Positions 1 to 10,524 of a DNA stretch of 64,000 nt are shown here, one piece after another. The first letter of the stretch is position 1, and each line of letters starts with the position of its first letter. The notes below the pieces were generated by a model, which ran no database searches, had not been told where the DNA came from, and worked only from the letters and a program-made list of their open reading frames with translations. This DNA comes from Rhytidiadelphus loreus (lineage: Eukaryota > Streptophyta > Bryopsida > Hypnales > Hylocomiaceae): assembly GCA_947034895.1 (NCBI GenBank), contig OX344761.1, positions 30,640,863 to 30,704,862 of the forward strand, in the 5' to 3' direction. Made by a program: the position numbers and the translations under genes.

Positions 1-1260
1 GCTCCAAAACATATGAAACAACTTAGGTTAGATGCCAATTCCACTTGTCTTTCAAGGATAATTACTGAAAAATATTTCAAGAAGTTTCACCTCCTCCAAA
101 ATCAGTTCCACCTCTTAAATGGTCAATTTATGGACTTGTTACCTTCATGAACTTTTGGAAGCCATTTGAAGTTGACATGGGCAATTTGAGTTCACCAAAC
201 TGTATTTTGATGGTTGCAACTTTGGGGGCTTGTATCTCTTTCATCCAATGTTTGTTTTCAATAAACTTTGTTGGGTTATGTTTCGCCTTGAAGTCTAGTT
301 ATTGAGGTATAATTTTCATGTCGATCCAAATTGTTTTGAATGTCTCAAAGCAATTTAAAGTTTAAAATCCAAACATTTTTTGATTGCGGTGAACTTTACC
401 AGCTTGTTTCTTCTTCATACAATGTTTGTTTCTAATGACTTTTTCCAAAAAAGTTGCACATACTAATCTAGTTTGTATGATTAAAATTTCATATCAATCC
501 AAGAAGTTACAAGTGACAGAGAAGCATTTTAGTTAAAGGAAGCTCAGCCTTAAGTGTGCTTTTTGCAACAATTTTCTTGTTATTTTTTGACATTTCAAAG
601 CCATTTTGCAAACACAATGAGTCAATTGATGATATTTTTTTCACTTATGTGTTTGTATGCTAGTTTTGAATCGGTTTATAGTTTAAAGTTTTTTCATTTG
701 AGTAGGTTTCAAAATCAAATTTCACCTCCAAATGTGTTGCTAGGAAAATTTTAGCATCCTTTTTTAAAACTAAAACATTATAATCTTGCAACCTATGTGG
801 CCAAATGACTCCAAATTTGATTCACGTCATCTATAACACTTATACTACATAATTGTTTGGCTGAGATTTCTATACCTTAGTGACATTTATACCTATAACA
901 CTTAAAAAACAATGATGCTTTCAAACCCCAAAAGGCCATGGGCATTTAGGGGTTAAAGCAGCTTTTAAGAGTTGATTGCATTTTGAAGGAAGCTAGACTC
1001 CTGGAAATAATTTTTTGTAGGAAGAAAAAGTGGAATTGGCATTTTACTCAAGTTGTTTCATATTTGTTGAACCTTCGTGGAATTAGTTATTAGTTTTTGA
1101 AGTTGAAATGGAGTGGTCGTTAGAAGTGTCCATCTCTTGAAATACACCATTGGTACATAGAAGAAAGCAAAATATACCTCTATGATAGAGGTCACTTTTA
1201 GAACACCCTATCTTTGTACAGACATGTTCAAATCTTGCAACAATGTAAGTCAGGGATTTT
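1..1260. mobile_element. Partial long-terminal-inverted-repeat DNA element
   Basis: The first ~110 bases and positions ~955-1250 are inverted copies of the same sequence. Shared landmarks are the segment around 'gatgccaattccac' on the left and its reverse complement 'gtggaattggcat' near 1031 on the right, followed by 'ggtcacttttagaacaccct' near 1190. The same arms recur at 9.97-11.92 kb and 61.2-61.5 kb. The interior (110-955) has no ORF resembling a transposase, so this reads as a non-autonomous element whose left end lies outside the window. The superfamily is not identified; long arms suggest a MULE-like or foldback type. Confidence 0.55.
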
Positions 1261-1634
1261 TTTTGGTTTTGGGATAAATGGCTGTATTGCCTTTCTACGA
1301 ACAAGGTTTTGAGTTTTCTAGCTCTTTCATTACTTTGGACGGGAACTAAAGGTGGCTATTTTGTAAGCAATTTTTAGGCCCGGTGTCTATATTTTTCTAA
1401 TTATGAAGAAACAATAGGTATTAACATATTATTGTAGCAAATGAAAATAGACAACGATTTCCAAAATTTTGTTGTAACATCGGCAATGATAATATTTTTC
1501 AAAGTAGTTAGGATGCTACAACAACAAGAGAAAAAAGTGCAATTGGGCTTCATTGACAATCTTCATTGACATAAAATGTTGTCTAGGCAAATTCCAAAAC
1601 CATGCATAGATGATGGAAACAAAAGGGCCAATTT

Positions 1635-1856
1635 TCACTACAAGAGAAAGGGGTGTTTTAAGTATAGTCCTAGAGATAAGATATTAAGTAATGACCTTTA
1701 TGTTGACCTTTATGTAGATTTTTAGTAAAAATTTACTGAAAATACGTGTACTTTCAGTAAATTTTTACTAATAATCTATATACAAGTCATTACTTAATAT
1801 CTTATCTCTAGGACTATATTTAAAACACACTTAAAACACCCCTTTCTCTTGTAGTG
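1635..1856. mobile_element. CACTA-type palindromic MITE, TSD TTT
   Basis: A 222-bp element that begins CACTACAAGAGAAAGGGGTG and ends with the reverse complement, terminating in TAGTG. It is flanked on both sides by TTT (1632-1634 and 1857-1859), the 3-bp target duplication expected of the CACTA (En/Spm, CMC) superfamily. The two halves are almost perfectly complementary around ~1745, so a transcript would fold into a hairpin of about 100 bp. It has no coding capacity. Confidence 0.85.
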
Positions 1857-1859
1857 TTT

Positions 1860-3754
1860 GAAACTAAATAAGTGAATAGTAATTCAATCACCGTGCAAGG
1901 ATGATCATTGCATGAGTAAGGGGAACTACATCCAAACAATGCTAGCTATAAAAACTTACTACCTTGTGACACCATAACGATACCGCTCAGTTGAGTGAAC
2001 CCACTATTGAAAACATTCTTCATATGAGAAAATCTCACGGAAATTCTTGATTGTATACACTTGTTGTGCCTTCATGCCAACCACCACTCTCAAGTTGGCA
2101 TCCAACCTATTCCAAAGTCAGTCCTTTAAGAATGACAAGGAAGAAAAATAACGTTCAACAAAAAAAAAAAATGTTGGCAACATGGCAGTTCACCTACTCC
2201 AATTAAAGGAATTCTAGAATCATCTATTGATAAATGGAGATGGACGAGGCTTCATGAAGATGTGTGGACAAGAGTGACTAGGCAACAACAATAATAAAAA
2301 CTATTCATAATTAGGCTTCAAATGTGCACTAAATTTTAGAATCTTCATTAAATTGGCATAATCTTCATTTTTAGAAGTGCTTTCACATTTGGATGTTGGC
2401 ATTGTTTTTTTCATTGAAGTGGGGTTTGTGAACCCTTCTAGCTATCAATATGGCAAGATAATTCCACTTTGGCATTTTGGGGGTCATTTATCCCATTTTT
2501 TCTACAAAGGCTTGAAGCTAACATTTTTTTTTGAGGAAATTGGGCATTAAATTTCCTGAAAAAACAAACCTAATGCAAGGTATGTAAGATGGATATACCC
2601 AAAATTGCACCCCCTTTTATTATCACTCTCTGTAGTGTACATCTCTAGAATCAATGTGTACAAATGTGGAAGAAACAATTTTAGAACATCTATAAAACAA
2701 AAACTTGGACCCTTTCATAACTTTTGTATACAATTTTCAAATGTTACATACTTTAGTGTGTTGAAACCTCTTTTTAGTTGCCAACAAGAAAATATGAGAA
2801 TTTTGACTAGTCTAATAATAATAAATAGGCACAATAGTTTAAAAAGTGGCAATTTGAAGAGTGCCCACCTTACAATTATTATCAAACCAACAATTTGTCT
2901 ACTCTACTTTTCTACTTTCAAATGAAAATTTGAATCAACAATATAATACCTAATTTTGTGTGTGGTTGAAGGGTGACAACAATGTAAAAATGACAACCAT
3001 TTTAGATGATGAATGCGGGCCTTTATGATACTATGGTGGTGATGACTTTGTAAGGGAATAATATTTGGTATTTTGTTTTCCCTTCAATTTAACCTCTTGC
3101 TTAGGCAATGCTTTGATGGGGTGAATATCTTTTCTTGTGTGTTTATCTTATGGATTTTAGATTTGCCTCTATTTACTTAGAGCCTCCTACAATCTTCAAC
3201 TTTTTGAAAATTATTATTTTTATTCAATGTAACTCCAAAATTTATGCAAACATAAGTATTTGCAAATGTTTAATAATTCCTCATCATTTTTGTAGTACCA
3301 TGGACTATATTTAATTAGATGTGTACACAACATGGAAGATTTTGAGGATGTCAAATAAATATGCAATTGAAGATTTTACTTAGGGATTTTGTTAAGTAAA
3401 CATTTACTCAAAAGCAAGATGATTTTTTCAAGGGAATATGGGGCAATATAATCTTATTTACTTTAGTTAGAGGATGGCATACATAGCCAAATTGCTACAA
3501 AATCTAAAATTGATCAACTTTGCTATATTTAATTCAATGGACGAAATAGCCAAATTGATATATGATCATTAGGATGAATAAAATAAGTTTTCATCCATAT
3601 TTTTTCATTTATATCTACACTTATGGATGTAAATAGCTTCATCATTGTAGCGAAGATAGTTTTATGCACTATCCAAAACTAAATGATAGAAGTTGCTATA
3701 TTGTCCTTCTAGTGTGGCCTTGTTTTTTCAAGGAAGGTCTTATTCAATTTTTAT
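1860..3754. other. AT-rich gene-free stretch
   Basis: No gene, splice-consistent exon series or clear element border was seen. The sequence is AT-rich with short A/T runs (for example the A-run at 2160-2171). The longest open frame (2605-2925) has a composition like its AT-rich surroundings and no recognisable motif. Confidence 0.5.
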
Positions 3755-4165
3755 TAAGGTAGAACTACCCAATTCCATCAATGATTCAATTCCGTGGTCT
3801 ATAGCTTTGTCCCAATTCCGTCAAAAAAACATGCAAATTCGCTTCAGATTCTGACAAGAATAGTTTATTAATGCTATTAAAAGACAATGTGTCAATTAAT
3901 GATAGGTGGATCTTCAAGTGCTATTAGATACATTGGAAAGCAATATTGAGTTGTAAGAGGACGTTTATGAATCTAGTCTAGTGGTGGTTATGCAATTTCA
4001 CTTCAGAAATTTATAGAAATTATAATTTTTATTTGAAAATTATAATTCCACTTGGATTTGACTCTTGAAACAAAAGCATACCTCTAAAAAATATGTGTCT
4101 TTTATAGAGTTGGCTCTAATATAGTCAGATTGCGAATTAGGGTGGTATTGGGTAGTTCTACCTTA
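3755..4165. repeat. TIR element of dispersed family R, copy 1
   Basis: Terminal inverted repeats of about 19 bp bound this ~411-bp unit: TAAGGTAGAACTACCCAAT at 3755 and its reverse complement ending at 4165. The interior carries a diagnostic stretch containing 'aattataattccacttgg' near 4042-4061, also present in copies at 4480-4910 and, reversed, at about 33.06-33.6 kb. No target-site duplication was convincing and there is no ORF. It is probably a short non-autonomous DNA element. Confidence 0.55.
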
Positions 4166-4479
4166 CATAAAGTAGAGGGACCTTATTCCATTCCCTACCT
4201 TAATTATGGTCCTAATATATAAAGTGTACCTGAATTGTTCCTTTGAAGTTTGTGAATTCAAATCTATTGACTAATCAAATTTTTGTTTTCAAATCATATT
4301 TAGGCACTTTAGAAGATTGGTTGAGAAGGATGGATATACATTTGCATAAATTTTTGAAATTTTCTAGGATGAAAGTTAACCATCCTATTATACTTAAAAC
4401 TTTCAAATTTTACATCCAAAATTCTTTAGAGGGGCTGAATTACATCCTTAAACCTTAAATTAGACCAAGTCCACTCCAT

Positions 4480-4910
4480 CAATTGCCTAACTCCATCCCT
4501 GACTTTTGGCCTCAATTTTATCTGTTCAAACATCCAAATCTATCCAAAAAAATATCCAAATCCCTTGAAGATTCTGACAAAATCAATGCATTAATGCCAA
4601 AATGAGTAATGTGTCAATTTTTGATCATTGTAAACTTAAGTGCCAATAGATACATGGAAAGGTAGTTATAGGATGTTATGGGACATTTATGATTTGACTC
4701 TATGGGCATTTTTGTAGTTTTAGGGCATACTACTTCAAAAATTTACAAAAATTATAATTTTAATCAAAAAATTATAATTCCACTTGGGATTGATCCATGA
4801 AACAAGTGCACCCCTAAAAAAAAAAATATGTGACCTTTTTGGAATTTTCCCCAAGATATTTAGGTTCCAAATCAAGGTGGTAATAGGCTTGTCTACCTTA
4901 TGACTTTTGT
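4480..4910. repeat. Family R, copy 2 (diverged)
   Basis: This is a second direct-orientation copy of the 3755-4165 unit. Matching blocks include a 'gattctgacaa' block, an 'agatacatggaaagg' block near 4650, 'attataattccacttgg' near 4771-4787, and a right end 'ttgtctacctta' near 4898. The left terminal repeat is eroded. Confidence 0.5.
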
Positions 4911-4929
4911 TAGTGCAAAGCTTCCTCCC

Positions 4930-5405
4930 AATTATAGTGACTCTCAAAATGTTTTATGCACTTACAAAATTGCCATATCTAATTGAGTAATTAGAGATTT
5001 TCTACAAAAGTTTGACATGTTGTGGTACAAGTAACACATTTGTATAAAATAAAATTCTAATTTTTTTACAATTTTTTTATTAAAATTCTTTATAGAATTT
5101 TTTGGTAAGAATTTCATGATTTTTAATTTTTTTGTCTGAGTGAAATATTATTGATTAAAATATGACTCCAAATATTTATGATTTTTATAATTTACGAAAA
5201 AATTGTGGAGATTTTGAAAATATAAAACTTACGTAAGTATAGATTTGATTAAATTCTTAAAAATAAAAAAGATTGTTTTAAATATTTTGAAAAATCATTT
5301 CATTCAAGTGTGTTCCTTGTACTTCAACATGTCTAAAAGTTGTTGAAATAAAAATCCAATTTCTCAATTAGTTATGGCTATTTGTGAAGTGTAAGAATGC
5401 TTACG
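4930..5405. repeat. AT-rich repeat immediately upstream of QCR9
   Basis: This block is homologous to about 14.32-15.12 kb. It shares 'tatagtgactctc.aaatgttt' at its left end, an internal 'ttttttggtaagaatttca' and, at the right end, 'caattagttatggc' followed by a 'gaatactta(c/t)gag' type motif. It ends about 20-50 bp before GC-rich sequence that is probably the QCR9 leader, so the QCR9 core promoter sits at or inside a repeat boundary. Confidence 0.55.
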
Positions 5406-5654
5406 AGGGACACTGTATTCCTAAAGTCTCACGTTTCCAGAAAGAAAAGCCCTAGTGGAAAAGAAAAGTCTGAAAAGAAATCTGGTATTTCCACTACAAA
5501 GTAGAATCCGAAAACGAGAAAGTACGACGCCTGGAAAGAAAAAGGTGGGTTGTCTCTCCCAGTCGAGTTCAGGAAGCTTTTGCGCAGGAGCTCTGTCCCC
5601 GCAGTGAGGGTTGCATTCATTTGTGAAAACATTCTGTCTCGCCGAAGCTTGCCG

Positions 5655-5669
5655 ATTAGGGTTTGAAGC
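5655..5669 (+). promoter_or_regulatory. Telo-box-like motif in the QCR9 leader
   Basis: The sequence GATTAGGGTTTGAAG carries TAGGGTTT, the reverse complement of AAACCCTA. In plants this telo-box is common near transcription starts of housekeeping, ribosomal and translation genes. It lies ~35 bp before the QCR9 start codon, probably in the 5' untranslated region. Confidence 0.4.
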
Positions 5670-5701
5670 TTTTTGCAAGCTCGCAAAGCAAGCCTAGCGC
5701 G

Positions 5702-6839
5702 ATGGAGCGGGCTCCGGGACGCTTGTTGGACACTACCATGCGCTTGCTCATGCGCAGGAACTCCATCTACATCGCCTTCATCTTCACGGGGGCCATCATC
5801 GGCGAGCGGGTACTTCCTTCTGCCTCTTGCGATGACCTGTTTAAAGAGTTTTTCGTTCGTTTTGAAGAGTTTATTTCACTTCCTTTTTTCGCTTCCATGC
5901 CTTCTTTTTTGAAACCTAATTAGTCGTACTGGAACTGGGACCAGTTGAAACACTAGTGATCGATTAGGGTTTTAAGTTGGAGGAGGGTTGAGGTGTTTTA
6001 TTTCGCGGAAAAAATGACATTACTGATGTGAACGGAATGGTGGTTGCAGGTTGTGGACTATGGCATCAACAAGGTTTGGGAGAGGAACAATGTTGGGGTA
6101 AGTCATCGTATCATATCTGCGGCATCGGGACTGAGTCTTTGTATTCTTTATTTGAGTATTGGATCAGGCAACCGGACTTGTTTCTGTTAGTTTTAGCTAA
6201 GGAGTTCGTATACGTGAGTTGATTAGCTGTATTTCTGTATCAATGCGTTTCTGGTAAGTACATTGTGTAGGTTAACCGTTAATGTTAGATCGCACTAACT
6301 GGAACTGCAAGTGGATTTGAGCATGCCTTGAGATGCCTCGTACATAGGATTGGAAAACACCTGGGGTTTCTCACTTTTAGTATTACAGTAATCTTAAGTA
6401 TCCAAAAGCAATACCGTAAGTAAAACCAGCACTATTTACTTCTGTTAATCTTCCTGTAAGATTGCAGTAATGTAGTGTTTGTCGTTAAACTTAGGACTTA
6501 AGAGTGGTGAAATCCACTCACAGCTTTCTGTTGCTAGGTGGGCAGGTACAGCAATGTGGTTTTTTGCACTGCGTCGGTTTTTTGACTAGATCTTTCTCTT
6601 GAGTGATTCAGTCACTTTAGTCCTTGTTGGAACTTATTATTTTCTAGTACATTCAGTATCTGGTGTTCAGACGTCTGTTCCAAATTTTCTGAGCAGGATT
6701 GTAGATATGTATATATGTTTTTTGTCTTTTTTGTCCGTGCATTTATGTGGAAGCAAGTTCTGATTTTGTTGGATGCCTGATTTTGCAGAAGCGGTTTGAA
6801 GACATTCCGAAGTTGGGGACCAGAATCGAGGAAAGTTAA
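5702..6839 (+). CDS. QCR9: Cytochrome b-c1 complex subunit 9 (QCR9/UCR family)
   Basis: Three exons, 5702-5809, 6050-6097 and 6789-6839, encode 68 residues, close to the ~70 usual for plant QCR9. The start is the first ATG of the leader. The protein has a basic N-terminus with the MRRNSIYIAF motif and a single hydrophobic membrane helix (about residues 21-34, containing FIFTGAIIGE). A soluble tail follows with VVDYGINKVWERNN and VGKRFEDIP. This is the family pattern of the small bc1 subunit that spans the mitochondrial inner membrane and contacts the Rieske protein and cytochrome c1 in complex III. Introns are 240 and 691 bp, with donors GTACTT and GTAAGT and acceptors TTGCAG and TTGCAG. No presequence is expected because the hydrophobic segment acts as an internal signal. 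Identification is by recognition of conserved motifs. Confidence 0.93.
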
Positions 6840-6966
6840 TCAACTTCAGGAACCTGAAATTTGTAGCAGACACTAATTTTTGTGAAGCATATTCCAGTCT
6901 ATATAAAGCAGTACACCTTTGGAAGTCTCATATTAGTGAAAGCTGTATTCTTCTTCTGGGAAGATC

Positions 6967-6972
6967 AATAAA
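6967..6972 (+). terminator. Putative QCR9 polyadenylation signal
   Basis: AATAAA lies 128 bp after the QCR9 stop codon, followed by T-rich sequence (6988-7003). It is the only canonical hexamer noticed soon after the stop. Confidence 0.4.
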
Positions 6973-7488
6973 AGAGAGTTCTAGCTATTTTGTTTTATTT
7001 TCACTATTTCAGAGTCTACGTGTACAGGCGCCCCTCTGTTTCTGGTCTATCATCCTGTGCTCTGTCGAGGTGTATTTTCTCTTTGGTCTAACCTATCATG
7101 ACCTGTACTCCCATGAATTTCAGGCACTTCACACATCACGTGTGCATCCATTTTCTGTTGCCTAGAATCGTCTGATTGCAATTTGAGCATGTGGTTAATG
7201 CAATGGGGAATTTCATGTAGAAGTTTGCATTCAGTATTGATCTCGTGAATAGCATGTTAAGGCTAGTTTCGTTGTCAAGTAATGCTATTGGTTTTAGTGA
7301 GAGTTTTCGGTCTGTCATTTGAAGAACTTGTCTTCCGCTACATTGCAGACACCGGCTTCTCAGTTGATGAGGTGTTAACGTCTCGGGAAGTCTTCAGATT
7401 TAGGATTTGCAGCCGACAACTCTGCAAACATTCTCATGTTGAGTGTGAAACAATCCTGACAGCAGCCATGAGCTGTGGCTTTTTGCAG

Positions 7489-7588
7489 TGCTGACAGGTT
7501 GAATGAATTCCTGAACAGGCGTACTAAATCGGAAGATAACTCCATCTCAAGTGCTCCCCCTGATCACCACGTTGCTCCCATGACGAGG
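7489..7588 (+). other. Candidate orphan exon
   Basis: A 100-bp open segment has strong splice borders: acceptor TTTTTGCAG before 7489 and donor GTGAGT at 7589. It would encode 33 codons of hydrophilic, non-repetitive protein, starting ADRLNEFLNRRTKS after one split base and ending HHVAPMTR. No partner exon was found with confidence; the preceding ~200 bp is open in another frame. It could be a piece of a decayed gene, an alternative 3' exon of the QCR9 transcript, or chance. Confidence 0.25.
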
Positions 7589-7589
7589 G

Positions 7590-9320
7590 TGAGTTGGAAG
7601 CCCTTTCTGAAGCAGTCATGGCTGGTTTCATGATGAACGTTTAAATGTGCTGTTATATGTCTGTACAACAACTATTTTCTGTACATCCTTGTATCCCAAG
7701 TTCCCTCATTATTCATTGAAATGGCGTGCATATCTATAGGAGTATTGGGCATGCCATGTTACCATGACTTGCCTCTGCTCAGGGCACAGGCAATTGGTGT
7801 CGGGTTTGAGTGCTCCATCACATCTAGACATCGGGCACCATTTCTCCATGGGGTCATGATTGCTGCTGTGAAATTTTCTTAGCTTGCAATGCAAGTAACT
7901 GATTGAAAGCTAAGTTGCACGGTTTCATTGCACATTTACAGCTGCTAATTGCATGTGGCCCAGCAGTGGGAAAGGACTCAATATATAGTCTCTCTGACAC
8001 TTGGGACACTTGGCTGGTGGTGACTTGGTTATGGAGCTCTGATATTACTTGAGAGATGCAACTTTGAACTGGAGACTGTGGATGTGACTTGAACGTGCAC
8101 ATGCTCTTTGATATTTTCAATTTGCACTTCAGAGTGCCAGGCATGATACATCACAAAATCTCTTTTAATTCTAGACATGACCCATCACATATTGGAGTTG
8201 TCATGATGCTTGTCGTGGACAACTTCTGCACTTAAACTCCCTGCAGAGTCCTGCAACCTTGCAAAAGTCATCAACTTTTTCAATACTTACTCTGTTTGAT
8301 TGAGACTTGTTTGTAGCTATCATAAATCTAGATTCATGCATCTTCTTGAGTTAGTTGGAGCAAGGATCACCATTCTTTGATTTTATCATTCCAGCACAAC
8401 TGTACCTTAATGCTGGGTAGCAGAGTAGTTTAGGAGGCAACACAAGGGGTGGGGGGTGGGTGGTGGGTGGAAGCAGTTGGTTGATGTGCTGTGAAACTTC
8501 ATCTTCTCTCAATTTTTAAAAATAACAGGAATAAGAGTCTCCAATCACAAAATTTGAATGTTGAAATTTGAATGTTATAAATGTTGGAAGAGTGGTTGCA
8601 AAATGTGATTATGCCATATGGCAAGTTGTATCGAATAATGAGCTCTACCACCACCACTGGAAAAGCACAGAACAAAAAAGAAATCCTCCAATCACAAAGC
8701 ACAATCAATTGATGAATTTCTTGATATTGAAAACCGTTATGCACCTCCTCGAGGTCCATGGCAAAGCACAATCAATTGAAGAATTTTCCTGATATTGAAA
8801 ACCGTTACATATATATATCCACCTCCTCGAGTTCCATGACAAGCTTGTGCGTACCACGTAACACTTGAATTTTGTCTACTCAATAATGAGAACCTCCATC
8901 CATCCACCACATTGAGAGAGGTTGAATCCTCCAATCTGGAAGCCATAAAAAGATGAGTTACGTTTTTTTCATGTTGAAACCGTTATCCACCTCACCCGGC
9001 TTGCCTTTAGTTGCGTTGGCACCTTTTGAATTGGTTGCGGCCAAGAGTTGTTGAAGAATGTGAGTGTGCCACATGGCAAGTTGAGTTGAGTTCCATCTCC
9101 TCCCATGAGAACGCGCACAGTCAGTCAATGATGGAAGTTGTTATAAGTCTGAAACCATGGCCACTTATATATTATAAGAGCTGTGCCCCATGTCTATCTG
9201 TCTGCTGTTGGATGGGGAGGGGGCGTGTGAGCTCACACCTCATCATTCAAATCGAACCCCCGGCATTGAAAAATTCCACCTACAAGTGTCTCGCCATCCA
9301 CCATAGCTCATTCATTTTCT
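7590..9320. other. Gene-free interval with a local tandem duplication
   Basis: No gene was recognised here. The interval holds a G-rich run (8446-8470) and a ~70-bp direct duplication at about 8695-8840. Both duplicate copies contain 'aaagcacaatcaattga', 'gatattgaaaaccgtta' and 'cacctcctcgag.tccatg'. Weaker fragments of the same unit occur at about 8535 and 8970. Confidence 0.5.
8446..8470 (+). other. Potential G-quadruplex
   Basis: Four G-runs separated by short loops (GGGG T GGGGGG T GGG TGGT GGG) meet the usual intramolecular G4 pattern. The surroundings are AT-rich, which makes the run stand out. A function is not evident. Confidence 0.4.
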
Positions 9321-9324
9321 TACA

Positions 9325-10524
9325 TAATTATTTATATGACAAAGGCTTTCATTGCTTGATCGGATACGTGAGCAATCAGTCACCACTCACCACCCTGCCT
9401 TGCTTAACCCCTAAAGTCCGAAGGCCATTTTTCTGTCAGAAACCACTCAAAACTGCCATTTCTGCTGCATTCATCCACGAAAGCAGATTTTTTTTTAAAG
9501 AATCTAACCGTAGGATCTTGTACTTCACTTGTCCAAAATCATGTGGTAAAAATTTCATCAAATTTGACCGTATGGATTGGAGGATATTAGCATTCAAAGT
9601 TGGACAAAAAGTTTTTTTTTAAGAACATGCTTAGATTGCCCGAAAAACAAGATTGTCCGTAACTTTCTCATAACTAATCCAAACGGAATGAATCAAAGCT
9701 TCAGATGTACACAAAAACATAATCTTTGAGGGAAAAAAATTTTAAAAAAAATTATTTTGAATCTTTGCAATTTTTTTTGTGCTACCCGCTGAGTTTAGTT
9801 CTAGGCTTTTTTGTGGTATAACTTTTGCTCCCAAGCACCAATAGAAATAAAAATTATATTTCCTATAAAGCTAATCAGTTTTTCTATCTAATGAGAAAGT
9901 TTCACCAAAAATTGAGACCATAGGAACCTACCCGAAATTCACTTTGTCCCCCAAGGGGACAATGGGACTTTAGGGGGTAACACAAAGATACATTTTGCTT
10001 TCTTCAATGCACTAATAGTGTACATTTTCAGGAAGTGGTTGCTTTTAGTTATTGACTACTATGTTTCAACTTCAAAAATTTGTAACTAATTCCACAAAGG
10101 TCCAAATATTATGAAACCACTTGAGTTAGATGCCAATTCCATTGTTAGATAATTATATGACAAATGCTTTCATTGCTTGAATACTTGAGCGATCAATTAG
10201 TCACCACTTTGTTTAAGGTAGGGTGCTCTACCTAAAAGCAACCACTAACACATGGGTACATTTTGCTTTCTTCAATATATTGATGGTGTACATTTTCAGG
10301 AGGTGGTTGCTTTTTGTTAGTGACCATTGCATTTCAACTTCAAAAATTTGTAACTAATTCCACGAAGGTCCAAATAATATGAAACGACTTGGATTAGATG
10401 CCAATTCCATTTTCCTTCCTACTAAAACTTACTGAAAATTTGAAAATGGTTGTCTGATTTTCTTACAGAATTATATGACAAATGCTTCCATTGCTTGATC
10501 AAATACTTAAGCAATCAATCAACA
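9325..10524 (+). repeat. Direct repeat units of the long-TIR family
   Basis: Successive units share 'aattatatgacaaatgct.tcattgcttga' (near 9330, 10145 and 10467) and 'ttcaacttcaaaaattt' plus 'aactaattccac.aaggtcc' (near 10065, 10337 and 10651). The last two units are ~322 bp apart. These are tandem copies of the arm sequence of the inverted-repeat element that follows. Confidence 0.6.

Noticed and set aside
9011..9622. 203-codon plus-strand open frame
   Set aside because: Its second half overlaps a dispersed repeat, the composition is Ser/Cys/His-rich without domain pattern, and no splice partners or known motifs are visible.
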